Translations under genes and position numbers: made by a program
Notes under the pieces: generated by a model
The model's input: the letters and a program-made list of their open reading frames with translations, nothing else
Database searches by the model: none
What the model was told of the DNA's origin: nothing
In this document: positions 15,775 to 24,111 of the stretch, in pieces
Numbering within the stretch: the stretch's first letter is position 1
Layout: each line of letters begins with the position of its first letter
NCBI GenBank assembly: GCA_963529855.1
Contig: CAURZK010000004.1
Span: 1 to 64,000, forward strand
Direction of reading: 5' to 3'
Source: 34-65-8 sp963529855
GTDB taxonomy: Bacteria > Pseudomonadota > Alphaproteobacteria > Sphingomonadales > Sphingomonadaceae
DNA length: 64,000 nt

Positions 15775-16314
15775 CTACCGAGGCTGGCGACGCGGATCGA
15801 GGGTGGGTTCTCCCTTATCCGCGTCATCGCCGTCGGCCTCGTCCTGCCCGATGCGCTTGTCACGCGGGAATATACGCGGTTCGAGCAGGCCCAGCACGGT
15901 CAGCATCACTACGCTGAAAATACCGCCTATCGCCACCAGCGGCCATTGTCCTGCACCGCAGGCAATCCCGATCACAGCCGCCAGCCACATGTGGGCGGCA
16001 GTGGTCAGGTTGTGAACCCGGCCGCGGCTGAACACGATCAGCCCCGCCCCGATGATGCCGATGAAGGCACCCGTCGCCTCGAACACGCGCAGCAGATCTG
16101 TACTCTCGCTGCCGACCTGGTTGTAGAGGGCGATCATCGATACAGTCATCATCGCAGCGGTGAAGCACACCAGGCCATGGGTTCTGATACCTGCCGCATG
16201 ACCACGTATCTCGCGATCGAGGCCCAGTAATACGCCGATCACCGCAGCCGCGCCCAGCCGCGCCATCACTTCCCAGTCGAGCAGGACCAGGCGCGTTGCC
16301 TCGTTCAATTCCAT
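15775..16314 (-). CDS. MgtC/SapB family membrane protein
   Basis: This 179-residue protein has four or five membrane helices and the MgtC signature (ARLGAAAVIGVLLGLDREI, then AAGIRTHGLVCFTAAM). The charged tail after residue 150 is rich in Asp and Lys. MgtC proteins affect growth in low magnesium and, in pathogens, inhibit the F1Fo ATP synthase. The tail here is shorter than the extended cytoplasmic domain of Salmonella MgtC. It is the third gene of a probable der-DUF2721-mgtC unit, with a 79-base gap before it. Confidence 0.85.
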   Translation of the reverse strand: MELNEATRLVLLDWEVMARLGAAAVIGVLLGLDREIRGHAAGIRTHGLVCFTAAMMTVSMIALYNQVGSESTDLLRVFEATGAFIGIIGAGLIVFSRGRVHNLTTAAHMWLAAVIGIACGAGQWPLVAIGGIFSVVMLTVLGLLEPRIFPRDKRIGQDEADGDDADKGEPTLDPRRQPR

Positions 16315-16393
16315 CGGAACAGCTTCTTCTTTGTTGTCATGGACCTGTCATGCGTTGGCAGACCGGGCCCGGTTCTGTCCAGAGCCGCGACCG

Positions 16394-16870
16394 TCAGGTC
16401 CGGTCTTTCGCCGCGCGCGCGGCGAGCCGCGTCTCGAGCAGGAAATGCGCCAGGCCCAGGATCAGGAATCCCATCGTCGCGATCCAGGCAATGGCGGTTA
16501 GCGTGCCGATCTGCGGCGTGATGAACGCACTGATGAAGAGCAGGGCAATCACGATCGAGATCGTCACGGCTGCTGCCGTACTGAACATTACCGCGCGCTG
16601 GGCCACGATGCGGCGGCGGCGCAGGATCGGCAGTTCCAGTTGCTCGCGCCCGGCCTTGCCATCCTCGATCCGCAATTCGATCTTTTCGATCCGCGCCGCC
16701 ACCCATACCAGCCGGCTGACCATGACATTCATGATCGCGCCGATCGCCGCCAGCAGGAAAGCGGGCGACAGGCTGAGCTGGACGATCTGCTGGACGCGCG
16801 CGGTGCTGGATGTGCGGGCGACCAGTTCGGACGCCAGCGTCGGGTTGTCGAACAGCAGCAGGTCCAGCAT
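16394..16870 (-). CDS. DUF2721 membrane protein
   Basis: This 158-residue protein has three hydrophobic segments: near residues 28-48 (LSLSPAFLLAAIGAIMNVMV), 92-115 (STAAAVTISIVIALLFISAF) and 120-142. A charged segment (RIEKIELRIEDGKAG) sits between the first two. This matches DUF2721, a conserved protein of unknown function. The ATG overlaps the der stop codon by one base (TGATG at 16868-16872), so its translation is coupled to that of Der. The coupling hints at a link with ribosome assembly or simply a compact operon. Confidence 0.8.
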   Translation of the reverse strand: MLDLLLFDNPTLASELVARTSSTARVQQIVQLSLSPAFLLAAIGAIMNVMVSRLVWVAARIEKIELRIEDGKAGREQLELPILRRRRIVAQRAVMFSTAAAVTISIVIALLFISAFITPQIGTLTAIAWIATMGFLILGLAHFLLETRLAARAAKDRT

Positions 16871-18267
16871 CAGTCGCTCGCGTAGGGGTTCTTGGCGCTC
16901 TTGAGCACGACACGCACCGGCACCGCGTCGAAACCCAGCTTTGCGCGGATGCCGTTGACCAGATAGCGTTCGTAGCTCTTGGGCAGCATCTCGAGCCGGG
17001 TGCCAAACACCACGAACCGCGGTGGGCGTGTGCTGGCTTGGGTGATATAGCGAAGCTTGATCCGCTTGCCCTTGGGCGCCGGCGGCGGGTTCGCTTCCAG
17101 CGCATCGTCGAACCAGCGGTTCAGGGCAGCCGTGGGTACGCGCTTCGACCATGCATCGCGCAGCTCGAATGCTGCACCCAGCATCGTATCGAGCCCTTTG
17201 CCGGTCTTTGCGCTGACCGCCAGCACCGGCAGGCCGCGGACCTGTGCCAGCCCTTCCTCCAGCGCGCCCTTGATCCCGTTGAACAGCGAGCTGGCGTTTT
17301 CAGCCACGTCCCACTTGTTGATCGCGATCATCAAGGCGCGGCCTTCCTGCAGCACCTGATCCGCGATCTTCAGATCCTGGTGTTCCAGTCCCTTGGTCGC
17401 GTCGAGCAGCAGGACGACGACTTCGGCGAAATCGACCGCGCGCTTGGCATCGGCGACGGACAGCTTTTCCAGCTTTTCGGTCACCTTGGCGCGCTTGCGC
17501 ATACCGGCCGTGTCGATCAGGCGGATTTCACGGATTTCGCCGTTGCGCGGATCGCGCCATTGCCAGTCGACCGCAATCGAATCGCGGGTAATCCCCGCTT
17601 CCGGCCCGGTCAGCAGCCGGTCCTCGCCCAGAAGGCGGTTGATCAGGGTGGACTTGCCCGCGTTGGGCCGCCCGACAATGGCGAGCTTCAGCGGGCCGAG
17701 AGGTGCATCTTCGTCGTCGTCCTCGGCCTGCTGGCGCGCGGCGATCGTTGCATCGCGGGCAGCATCGGCACGGTCGCCGATAATCGGCCACAATCCCCCG
17801 AACAGATCGGCAATACCTTCGCCGTGTTCAGCCGAAAGCGCGATGGGTTCGCCGAAGCCGAGCGACCATGCCTCGAGCACGCCCGCTTCGCCCTGGCGCC
17901 CCTCAGCCTTGTTGGCGACCAGCACCACAGGCACGGTCTGGCTGCGCAGCCAGCGGGCGATTTCCTCGTCGAGGGGGGTCAGGCCCGCGCGCGCGTCGAA
18001 AACGAACATGGCCGCATCCGCGCCTTCCAGGCTGACTTCGGTCTGCTTGCGCATCCGGCCCGGCAGGCTGTCGGGATCGTCGTCTTCCCACCCGGCCGTG
18101 TCGACCACAGTGAACTGGAGCCCCGCGATCTCGGCATCGCCCATCCGGCGATCGCGGGTCACGCCGGGCTGATCGTCGACCAGCGCCAGCTTCTTGCCGA
18201 CCAGCCGGTTGAACAGGGTGGATTTGCCCACATTGGGGCGGCCGATGATGATGACTTGCGGTTTCAT
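16870..18267 (-). CDS. der: ribosome biogenesis GTPase Der (EngA)
   Basis: Der is a two-domain GTPase needed for maturation of the 50S subunit. The first G domain has GRPNVGKSTLFNRL (residues 8-21), VDTAGW and NKAE. The second has GRPNAGKSTLINRLL, IDTAGMRKRAKV and NKWD. A C-terminal KH-like domain follows (RFVVFGTRLEMLPKSYERYLVNG region). The 465-residue length is normal. I chose the ATG at 18265-18267 because it begins MKPQVIIIGRPNVGKS, and an upstream in-frame start would add 15 unlikely residues. An acidic linker (EDDDEDAP) separates the two G domains. It leads the DUF2721-mgtC unit. Confidence 0.95.
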   Translation of the reverse strand: MKPQVIIIGRPNVGKSTLFNRLVGKKLALVDDQPGVTRDRRMGDAEIAGLQFTVVDTAGWEDDDPDSLPGRMRKQTEVSLEGADAAMFVFDARAGLTPLDEEIARWLRSQTVPVVLVANKAEGRQGEAGVLEAWSLGFGEPIALSAEHGEGIADLFGGLWPIIGDRADAARDATIAARQQAEDDDEDAPLGPLKLAIVGRPNAGKSTLINRLLGEDRLLTGPEAGITRDSIAVDWQWRDPRNGEIREIRLIDTAGMRKRAKVTEKLEKLSVADAKRAVDFAEVVVLLLDATKGLEHQDLKIADQVLQEGRALMIAINKWDVAENASSLFNGIKGALEEGLAQVRGLPVLAVSAKTGKGLDTMLGAAFELRDAWSKRVPTAALNRWFDDALEANPPPAPKGKRIKLRYITQASTRPPRFVVFGTRLEMLPKSYERYLVNGIRAKLGFDAVPVRVVLKSAKNPYASD

Positions 18268-18403
18268 GGGATGCTCGCGCCTGCAGGTGGCGGTTGGCGG
18301 GCGGTTTGGCAAGACAAACGGCCGACAGCGCCCGATCGGTTAAATCCGGTTAACCATGATTGTCAGGCCGGGGGAAACCGCGTGCACGCACCCTGCATCA
18401 ATC

Positions 18404-19141
18404 ATGAGGGGGACATTTCCAGCGATCGCGGCCACTGCGCTGGCGTTCTGTGCGGCAGCGGTGGGCCAGGCCCGGCAGCCGGCGGATCAACCGGCGGTGC
18501 TGGAACTTGCGCCCTATCTGCAATGCGTGCCCTATGCGCGCCAGTTGACCGGCATCCAGATTTACGGCGACGCGCGGACCTGGTGGCAGCAGGCCGAGGG
18601 CCGCTACGAACGCGGAAAAACGCCGCGGGTGGGGGCAGTCATGGCATTCGTGCCCTACCGCAACATGACCCTGGGACATGTCGCTGCGGTCAGCCAGGTG
18701 ATCGACAGCCGAACTGTCCTGCTCGATCACGCCAACTGGTCGCCGATCGGCGGACGACGCGGACAGATCGAACGCAATGTGCGCGCCGTCGATGTTTCGC
18801 CAGGCAACGACTGGAGCCAGGTCCGCGTCTGGTACGATCCGATCGGCGGGCTGGGCACGACGGAATGGCCGGTGCATGGTTTCATATATGGCAACAGGGC
18901 GCGCCTGGCCGAGCCGCAACTCGCTGTCACGACCCCGGTAACCGCACCCGCGCCGGTGCGAGACCCTTCGCGCAGGTTCCTTGCAGCGTTTGCCGGGTAT
19001 GACGCGACTGCGGCGCCGCAACGGGTTGCCGCGAACGCAGTGGTCAGGGCACCCGATCGCACTGCGAGACGGGCCACTCAGGCCGCACAGGCGCCCCGGC
19101 GCGATCCGATCGACGCCGCGCTTGCGCGTTACGGCAGCTAG
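18404..19141 (+). CDS. secreted CHAP-domain amidase-like protein
   Basis: This 245-residue protein has a signal peptide (IAATALAFCAAAVGQA) and a CHAP domain at about residues 35-150. The probable catalytic Cys lies in LQCVPYARQLTG and the His in MTLGHVAAV, followed by LLDHANW. CHAP enzymes cleave peptide bonds in peptidoglycan. The C-terminal 90 residues are Ala/Arg/Pro-rich and probably unfolded. I use the ATG at 18404. An in-frame ATG at 18356 is possible but has no clearer ribosome site. The stop codon overlaps that of the convergent DUF3297 gene by two bases. Confidence 0.8.
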   Translation: MRGTFPAIAATALAFCAAAVGQARQPADQPAVLELAPYLQCVPYARQLTGIQIYGDARTWWQQAEGRYERGKTPRVGAVMAFVPYRNMTLGHVAAVSQVIDSRTVLLDHANWSPIGGRRGQIERNVRAVDVSPGNDWSQVRVWYDPIGGLGTTEWPVHGFIYGNRARLAEPQLAVTTPVTAPAPVRDPSRRFLAAFAGYDATAAPQRVAANAVVRAPDRTARRATQAAQAPRRDPIDAALARYGS

Positions 19142-19422
19142 CCGACCTTCGCCACCGGCGGGTTTTCGCCCAGGTCTTCGAACCAGGCTTCGACTGGGCC
19201 CGTCAGCTTGATGGTCAGCGGCTGCCCCTTGCGATCGACGGCCTTGCCCGCCTGGACCCGGACCCAGCCTTCGGAAATCGAATATTCCTCGATATCCGTG
19301 CGCACGCGGTTCTTGAACCGGATGCCCACCCCGCGCTGAAGCAGGTCAGCGTCGAAATGTTCGCTGCGCGGATTGACCGACAGGCGGTCGGGCGGGGTGT
19401 CGTTGGTCTGCTCGTCGCTCAT
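19138..19422 (-). CDS. DUF3297 family protein
   Basis: This 94-residue protein matches DUF3297 across its length (PPDRLSVNPRSEHFDADLLQ, then GVGIRFKNR and EEYSISEGWVRV). The family is a small conserved protein of unknown function, often annotated as a glutathione peroxidase-linked or simply hypothetical protein. No signal peptide or membrane segment is present, so it should be cytoplasmic. The ATG at 19420-19422 is used because conserved residues start soon after it. It is convergent with the CHAP gene and lies downstream of a small Pro-rich gene on the same strand. Confidence 0.8.
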   Translation of the reverse strand: MSDEQTNDTPPDRLSVNPRSEHFDADLLQRGVGIRFKNRVRTDIEEYSISEGWVRVQAGKAVDRKGQPLTIKLTGPVEAWFEDLGENPPVAKVG

Positions 19423-19460
19423 GCCCGCGCCCCTAGTGCCGCGCGCTCCGGCTCGCAACA

Positions 19461-19640
19461 TCAATCAGGTGGGGGCGGGGTCTCGAGCGGGCCGCGGCCG
19501 GGATTGTCGTGATCGGGCACCGGCGGCTCGATCTCGTCCGGTTGCGAATCGGGTGCTTCCGTCGGCGCTTCGAACGGCGGGGCTTCCGGCGGCGCGGCTG
19601 GTTCGACAGTGTCGGGGGCGGGATCGGGCTGCGTGGCCAT
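19461..19640 (-). CDS. small Pro/Glu/Asp-rich protein
   Basis: This 59-residue protein is about one third proline and strongly acidic (MATQPDPAPDTVEP, then PDEIEPPVPDHDNPGR). I recall similar short proteins, with PDTIxP and PDEIxPP motifs, annotated as hypothetical in Sphingomonadales. A good ribosome site (AAAGGAATTGCCC) precedes the ATG at 19638-19640. It is likely intrinsically disordered. The gene lies 38 bases upstream of DUF3297 on the same strand. Function is unknown. Confidence 0.6.
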   Translation of the reverse strand: MATQPDPAPDTVEPAAPPEAPPFEAPTEAPDSQPDEIEPPVPDHDNPGRGPLETPPPPD

Positions 19641-19704
19641 GGGCAATTCCTTTCACTGGGCCAACGTTCGGCCGATGCCCCATGTTCCTGGGCCCCATCG
19701 CCGC

Positions 19705-19731
19705 TTGCCCTTTGGTCCGTGCGCTTATAAG
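19705..19731 (+). promoter_or_regulatory. possible promoter of tRNA-Leu
   Basis: TTGCCC (19705-19710) and TATAAG (19726-19731) are separated by 15 bases, slightly short for a housekeeping promoter. The tRNA starts about 45 bases after the -10. The spacing makes this tentative. Confidence 0.3.
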
Positions 19732-19781
19732 GGCGCTCCCCTGTTCGCGTGGGGTTTCCCGCGCGCGGCTTCGTTCGGGTT

Positions 19782-19866
19782 GCGGGCGTGGCGGAATTGG
19801 TAGACGCGCTGGTTTTAGGTACCAGTATCGCAAGATGTGGGGGTTCGAGTCCCTTCGCCCGCACCA
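19782..19866 (+). tRNA. tRNA-Leu (anticodon TAG)
   Basis: The acceptor stem GCGGGCG (19782-19788) pairs with CGCCCGC (19856-19862), followed by A and an encoded CCA. The anticodon stem CTGGT/ACCAG encloses TTTAGGT with anticodon TAG. A long variable arm (TATCGCAAGATG) and GGTTCGAGTCC in the T arm mark a class II leucine tRNA. Confidence 0.96.
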
Positions 19867-19942
19867 TTCCCCCGCCCGGCGCAGGGTCCGGACGTCGGCT
19901 AACGACGCACGATTTTCCATCAGAAGGTTCAAAGTTCGCATC

Positions 19943-21466
19943 ATGCAGATCAAGGAAACCACCAACGAGGGCCTCAAGCGCGGCTACCAGGTCACCATTC
20001 CCGCAGCCGACATCGATGCGCGCATCGAGGCCGAGGTGAAGAAGATCGCACCGCAGGTAAAGATGCCAGGCTTCCGCCCCGGCAAGGTTCCGGCGAACCT
20101 GGTCCGCAAGATGCACGGCGAACAGCTCCACGCGCAGACCGTCAATGACGTGCTGCGCGAATCGGTCGACAAGCTGATCCGCGACGAGAAGCTGCGCCCT
20201 GCGATGCAACCTTCGGTCGCGCTGGCCGATGGCTACGACCAGGGCAAGGACGCGGTGCTGACTGTCGATCTCGAAGTGCTGCCGCAAATCGACGCGCCCG
20301 AGGTCGAAGGGCTTGAGCTTGAGCGCCTGACCGTTCCCGTTTCCGATGCCCAGGTGGACGAGGCGATCGCGCGCATTGCCAGCCAGCAGAAGAGCTGGAA
20401 GGACGCACCCAAGGGGCGCAAGGCGCAGACCGGCGACCAACTGATCATCGATTTCACCGGCTCGATCGACGGTGTCGAATTCGACGGCGGCAAGGCCGAA
20501 GACGCGGCGCTCGAACTCGGCTCGGGCCAGTTCATCCCCGGGTTCGAAGAACAGCTCGAAGGTGTGAAGACGGGCGACGAGAAGACCATTACCGTCACCT
20601 TCCCGGCGGATTATCCGGCTGAAAACCTGAAGGGCAAGGACGCCCAGTTCGCCATCAAGGTGAAGCAGGTGAAGGTGGCTGACGAAACCACGATTGACGA
20701 GGATTTCGCCAAGAACCTCGGCCTCGAAAGCCTCGACCAGCTCAAGGGTCTGCTGCGCGGCCAGCTGGAGCAGGAAACCAATGGCCTGACCCGCACGCAG
20801 ATGAAGCGCCAGCTGCTCGACAAGCTGGCCGCGGGCCACGACTTTGCCGTTCCTGCTGGAATGGTCGATGCCGAATTCAACCAGATCTGGGCCCAGCTGC
20901 AGCAGGAAGCTGCACGCGATGCGGACCCGGCCAAGGCGATGAAGGAGATCGAGGCGGAGAAGGACGATTATCGCCGCATCGCCGAACGCCGCGTGCGCCT
21001 GGGCCTGCTGCTGTCCGAAATCGGCCAGAAGAACGGCGTCGAGGTGACGCAGCAGGAAATGTCGATGCTGATCCAGCAGGCGCGCCAGCAGTATCGCCCG
21101 GAAGACCAGGACCGTTTCGTCCAGTTCGTCCAGCAGGACCCGATGGCTGCCGCCCAGCTGCGCGCGCCGCTGTACGAGGACAAGGTCGTCGACTTCCTGT
21201 TCGACAAGGCGACGATCACCGACCGCGAAGTGACGCGCGAGGAACTCGAAGCCGCGATCGAGGCTGAAGAGCAGACCGAGGAAGCCAAGCCGAAGAAGGC
21301 CGCGACCAAGAAGGGCGCCGCCAAGAAGGATGCTGCCAAGTCGGACGATGCCAAGGCCGAAAAGGCACCGGCCAAGAAGGCTGCATCGAAGAAGGCCGAG
21401 GCTGATCCGGCCGAAAAGCCCGCTGCCAAGAAGGCACCGGCGAAGAAGGCTGCAGCCAAGAAGTAA
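19943..21466 (+). CDS. tig: trigger factor with Lys/Ala-rich tail
   Basis: Trigger factor is the ribosome-bound chaperone and prolyl isomerase for nascent chains. The ribosome-binding motif GFRPGKVP is at residues 43-50. The FKBP-like domain spans about 150-240 (GDQLIIDFTGSIDG, then SGQFIPGFEEQLEG). The C-terminal helical arms run to about residue 440. The last 60 or so residues form a Lys/Ala tail with many AKK and KKA repeats, like histone H1 or other DNA/RNA-binding tails. This makes it 507 residues, longer than the usual 430-450. The ATG at 19943 follows the tRNA-Leu gene by 76 bases. A strong terminator follows, so tig is not co-transcribed with clpP. Confidence 0.94.
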   Translation: MQIKETTNEGLKRGYQVTIPAADIDARIEAEVKKIAPQVKMPGFRPGKVPANLVRKMHGEQLHAQTVNDVLRESVDKLIRDEKLRPAMQPSVALADGYDQGKDAVLTVDLEVLPQIDAPEVEGLELERLTVPVSDAQVDEAIARIASQQKSWKDAPKGRKAQTGDQLIIDFTGSIDGVEFDGGKAEDAALELGSGQFIPGFEEQLEGVKTGDEKTITVTFPADYPAENLKGKDAQFAIKVKQVKVADETTIDEDFAKNLGLESLDQLKGLLRGQLEQETNGLTRTQMKRQLLDKLAAGHDFAVPAGMVDAEFNQIWAQLQQEAARDADPAKAMKEIEAEKDDYRRIAERRVRLGLLLSEIGQKNGVEVTQQEMSMLIQQARQQYRPEDQDRFVQFVQQDPMAAAQLRAPLYEDKVVDFLFDKATITDREVTREELEAAIEAEEQTEEAKPKKAATKKGAAKKDAAKSDDAKAEKAPAKKAASKKAEADPAEKPAAKKAPAKKAAAKK

Positions 21467-21493
21467 GCACCGCCAGCGGTTGGGCTTTTTACA

Positions 21494-21526
21494 GGGGCGG
21501 CGGGTTCAGGACCTGCCGCCCCTTTT
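21494..21526 (+). terminator. rho-independent terminator after tig
   Basis: GGGGCGGC (21494-21501) pairs with GCCGCCCC (21515-21522). The stem continues inward with GGGT/ACCT and is followed by TTTT. It lies 27 bases after the tig stop. Confidence 0.8.
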
Positions 21527-21532
21527 CGTTGG

Positions 21533-23101
21533 TCAGCGCTGTTCCGGCTGCCACCGCTGGAGCGAAGGCGCGGGCAGTTTGGCCGTCCTCGCCCGTTCGT
21601 AGGCGGCACCGACCTTGAGCACGGCGTGGTCCTGCCACTTGCCGGCCATGAAGCTGATGCCGACCGGCAGTCGCTCGACCGCGCCCATCGGGACGGTGAG
21701 GTGCGGATAGCCTGCGATCGCGGCGAGCGAGCCCGCGCCGATTCCCCCGCCGAAATTGTCACCATTGACGAGATCGGTGGTCCACGCCGGACCGGCGGTC
21801 GGGGCCACCAGCACGGCAACGCGGTGCTCTGCCATCAATCGATCGATCCCCTCCGCGCGGGTTGCCTGGAGGTTCGCTTCGAGCGCGGCGCGATAGGCCG
21901 CCTCGTCGGTGGCCTCCAGAGCCTGCTCGAACAGGTCCTGGTCGAACCAGCGCAGTTCGGTGGCGGCGTTGGCGCGGTTGAACGCGACCAGATCGGCGAG
22001 CGTGTCGGGCATCGCCGGATCGGGCAGGGTGGCGAGATAGGCATTCATGTCGCGGCGCAGTTCGAACAGCAGCACCGGCAGCACGCGCTGCCAGAAGCCA
22101 TCCGGCCAGGCATAGTCGATCCGCACCACGTCAGCCCCGGCCCGCTCCATATCCGCCACCGCTGCTTCGAACAGCGCGCGGACGTCGGCCCGGTCGCCGA
22201 TCTGGCCCGAAAGCACCCCGATGCGCACGCCCTTGAGCGAGGCGGCGGAGAGCCCGGCGGTGAAATCGGTCTTGCGCCGGTCTGCCTCGGTGGTGGCCGG
22301 GTCGGCGGGATCGCTCCCGGCAATGGCATTGAGCAGCAGGGCCGCATCCGCCACCGTGCGCGCCATGGGGCCGGCGGTATCCTGCGTGCCGCTGATCGGC
22401 ACGACGTGAGTTCGACTGACGAGGCCGACGGTCGGCTTGAACCCGACGATGCCATTGACGCTGGCGGGGCAGGTGATCGAACCGTTGGTCTCGCTACCGA
22501 TCGCCGCCCAGGCGAAGCCCGCCGCGATCGCGGCCCCGCTGCCGGATGAGCTGCCGCAGGCATTGCGGTCGACTGCATGCGGGTTGCGCGTCAGCCCGCC
22601 CACCGCGCTCCAGCCGCTGGTCGAATCGTTGCTGCGGATATTGGCCCATTCGCTGAGGTTGGCTTTGCCCAAGACAACACCGCCCGCCGCGCGCCACCGC
22701 GCGATCATCGGCGCGTCGCGGCCCGTCCGGTTATTCGCCAGAGCCAGACTGCCAGCGGTGGTGGGCAATTCGCGCGTTTCGATATTGTCCTTCACCAGCA
22801 CCGTACGGCCGCCAAGCGGCAAGCGCGCGGCGATCGCGGCACGCTGATCCCGCTGCGCGGCGGGGTTGAGCGCGATGATCGCATTGATGCCTTCGGGCCC
22901 TTCCTCGTGGTCTCTGATCGCGATCAATTGACGCATCAGCGGTGCCTCGGCGGCCGATTCAGCCGGCTGCCAGGGGATGGGCAAATCGATCGGCTCTGGC
23001 GCGATGACTGCAGTCCTTTCGCCTGGTTGCTGTTCCGCGTGGACCGCCACAAGTGGTAGCGAGATCAAAGCGATGGCGAATGCGATGCGGGAGGATTTCA
23101 T
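21533..23101 (-). CDS. secreted amidase-signature family enzyme
   Basis: This 522-residue protein has a signal peptide (FAIALISLPLVAVHA) and the full amidase signature. The Ser-cisSer-Lys triad is visible as the lysine in TVLVKDNIETRE, the first serine in GSSSGSGAAIAAG, and the nucleophile region GSETNGSITCPASVNG. It should hydrolyse an amide in the periplasm; the substrate cannot be told from sequence. Secreted members of this family are often annotated as peptide amidases or glutamyl-tRNA amidase-like. I use the ATG at 23099-23101, which starts the signal peptide. It lies inverted between tig and clpP. Confidence 0.85.
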   Translation of the reverse strand: MKSSRIAFAIALISLPLVAVHAEQQPGERTAVIAPEPIDLPIPWQPAESAAEAPLMRQLIAIRDHEEGPEGINAIIALNPAAQRDQRAAIAARLPLGGRTVLVKDNIETRELPTTAGSLALANNRTGRDAPMIARWRAAGGVVLGKANLSEWANIRSNDSTSGWSAVGGLTRNPHAVDRNACGSSSGSGAAIAAGFAWAAIGSETNGSITCPASVNGIVGFKPTVGLVSRTHVVPISGTQDTAGPMARTVADAALLLNAIAGSDPADPATTEADRRKTDFTAGLSAASLKGVRIGVLSGQIGDRADVRALFEAAVADMERAGADVVRIDYAWPDGFWQRVLPVLLFELRRDMNAYLATLPDPAMPDTLADLVAFNRANAATELRWFDQDLFEQALEATDEAAYRAALEANLQATRAEGIDRLMAEHRVAVLVAPTAGPAWTTDLVNGDNFGGGIGAGSLAAIAGYPHLTVPMGAVERLPVGISFMAGKWQDHAVLKVGAAYERARTAKLPAPSLQRWQPEQR

Positions 23102-23164
23102 GCGCGCAATCTGCGCGACTGCGCCGGTCTGCGCAAGCGCTCCACAATGCTTGCGGTTAATGCC

Positions 23165-23194
23165 CTTGAACATCGCGCCCGCTATCGCGACATA
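23165..23194 (+). promoter_or_regulatory. putative clpP promoter
   Basis: TTGAAC (23166-23171) and GACATA (23189-23194) are separated by 17 bases. The -35 read as CTTGAAC also resembles a heat-shock (RpoH) element. The ATG of clpP is 31 bases downstream. Confidence 0.45.
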
Positions 23195-23224
23195 GCGGCT
23201 CGACTTCATACACGAGGGAATTTC

Positions 23225-23923
23225 ATGATCGATCTGTTCAACGGCACCGGCCACGCAACCCAGGGCCAGTTCACCCACGATCCGGTGACCGGGGCGCTGG
23301 TGCCGGTGGTGGTCGAGCAGACCAGCCGTGGCGAACGCAGCTTCGATATCTTCAGCCGCCTGCTGCGCGAACGCATCGTGTTCGTGACGGGCCAGGTCGA
23401 AGACAACATGGCATCGCTGATCGTCGCCCAGCTGCTGTTTCTCGAAAGCGAGAATCCCAGCAAGCCGATCAGCATGTACATCAATTCGCCCGGCGGTGTC
23501 GTAACCGCCGGCATGGCGATCCATGACACCATGCAGTACATCAAGCCGCGCGTTTCGACCGTGTGCATCGGCCAGGCCGCCAGCATGGGCAGCTTCCTGC
23601 TGGCCGCGGGCGAGCCGGGGATGCGCATCGCGCTGCCCAATGCACGGATCATGGTCCACCAGCCCAGCGGCGGCGCGCGCGGCATGGCCAGCGATATCGA
23701 GATCCAGGCGCGCGAGATCCTGCGCATCCGCCAGCGGATGAACGATCTCTACGTGAAGTATACCGGACAGAGCCTGACCGATATCGAGAAGGCGATGGAT
23801 CGCGACACCTTCCTCGAAGCCGACGAAGCGCTGAAGTTCGGCATCGTCGACAAAGTGTTCGAATCGCGTCCCGAGTCGGAAGCGGCTGCGGACGCGGAAG
23901 GTTCGGGCGGCGCGCCGGAATAA
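23225..23923 (+). CDS. clpP: ATP-dependent Clp protease proteolytic subunit
   Basis: ClpP forms the double heptameric chamber of the ClpXP and ClpAP proteases. The catalytic Ser120 (GQAASMGSFLLAAG), His145 (MVHQPSGG) and Asp194 (MDRDTFLEADEA) are all present, as is YINSPGGVVTAGMAI. The ATG at 23225 gives 232 residues; GAGGGAA precedes it. A short acidic C-terminal extension (ESEAAADAEGSGGAPE) is present. It is transcribed with clpX downstream, though 188 bases and a possible second promoter lie between them. Heat-shock control by the rpoH product encoded in this window is likely. Confidence 0.96.
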   Translation: MIDLFNGTGHATQGQFTHDPVTGALVPVVVEQTSRGERSFDIFSRLLRERIVFVTGQVEDNMASLIVAQLLFLESENPSKPISMYINSPGGVVTAGMAIHDTMQYIKPRVSTVCIGQAASMGSFLLAAGEPGMRIALPNARIMVHQPSGGARGMASDIEIQAREILRIRQRMNDLYVKYTGQSLTDIEKAMDRDTFLEADEALKFGIVDKVFESRPESEAAADAEGSGGAPE

Positions 23924-24028
23924 TTGCCGCGTTGCCTCGTTGCCCCGCAGCGGGACGCCAGGCGTAGCATTTCGGCAACCGTGCCGTTTCAGCTTGTGGC
24001 AAGCCGCGCCTGCTATGCCGCGAGTGTG

Positions 24029-24056
24029 TTGATTAATGCCCATCCGGCCTTAGAGT
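24029..24056 (+). promoter_or_regulatory. possible clpX promoter
   Basis: TTGATT (24029-24034), 16 bases, then TAGAGT (24051-24056), about 56 bases before the clpX ATG. The elements are weak, so this is tentative. Confidence 0.3.
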
Positions 24057-24111
24057 CGGTCGAATCCCCATTTAGGGTGAAGGCCATCAAGGCCTTGGGA
24101 CGTACCAGGAT

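Noticed and set aside
16810..19002. Very long plus-strand open frame antisense to der
   Set aside because: der is unmistakable on the other strand, and this frame encodes low-quality sequence with no domain.
21270..21466. CRISPR-like or tandem DNA repeat in the tig tail
   Set aside because: The repetition comes from AAG and GCC codons for Lys and Ala; units are not regular in length and there are no spacers.
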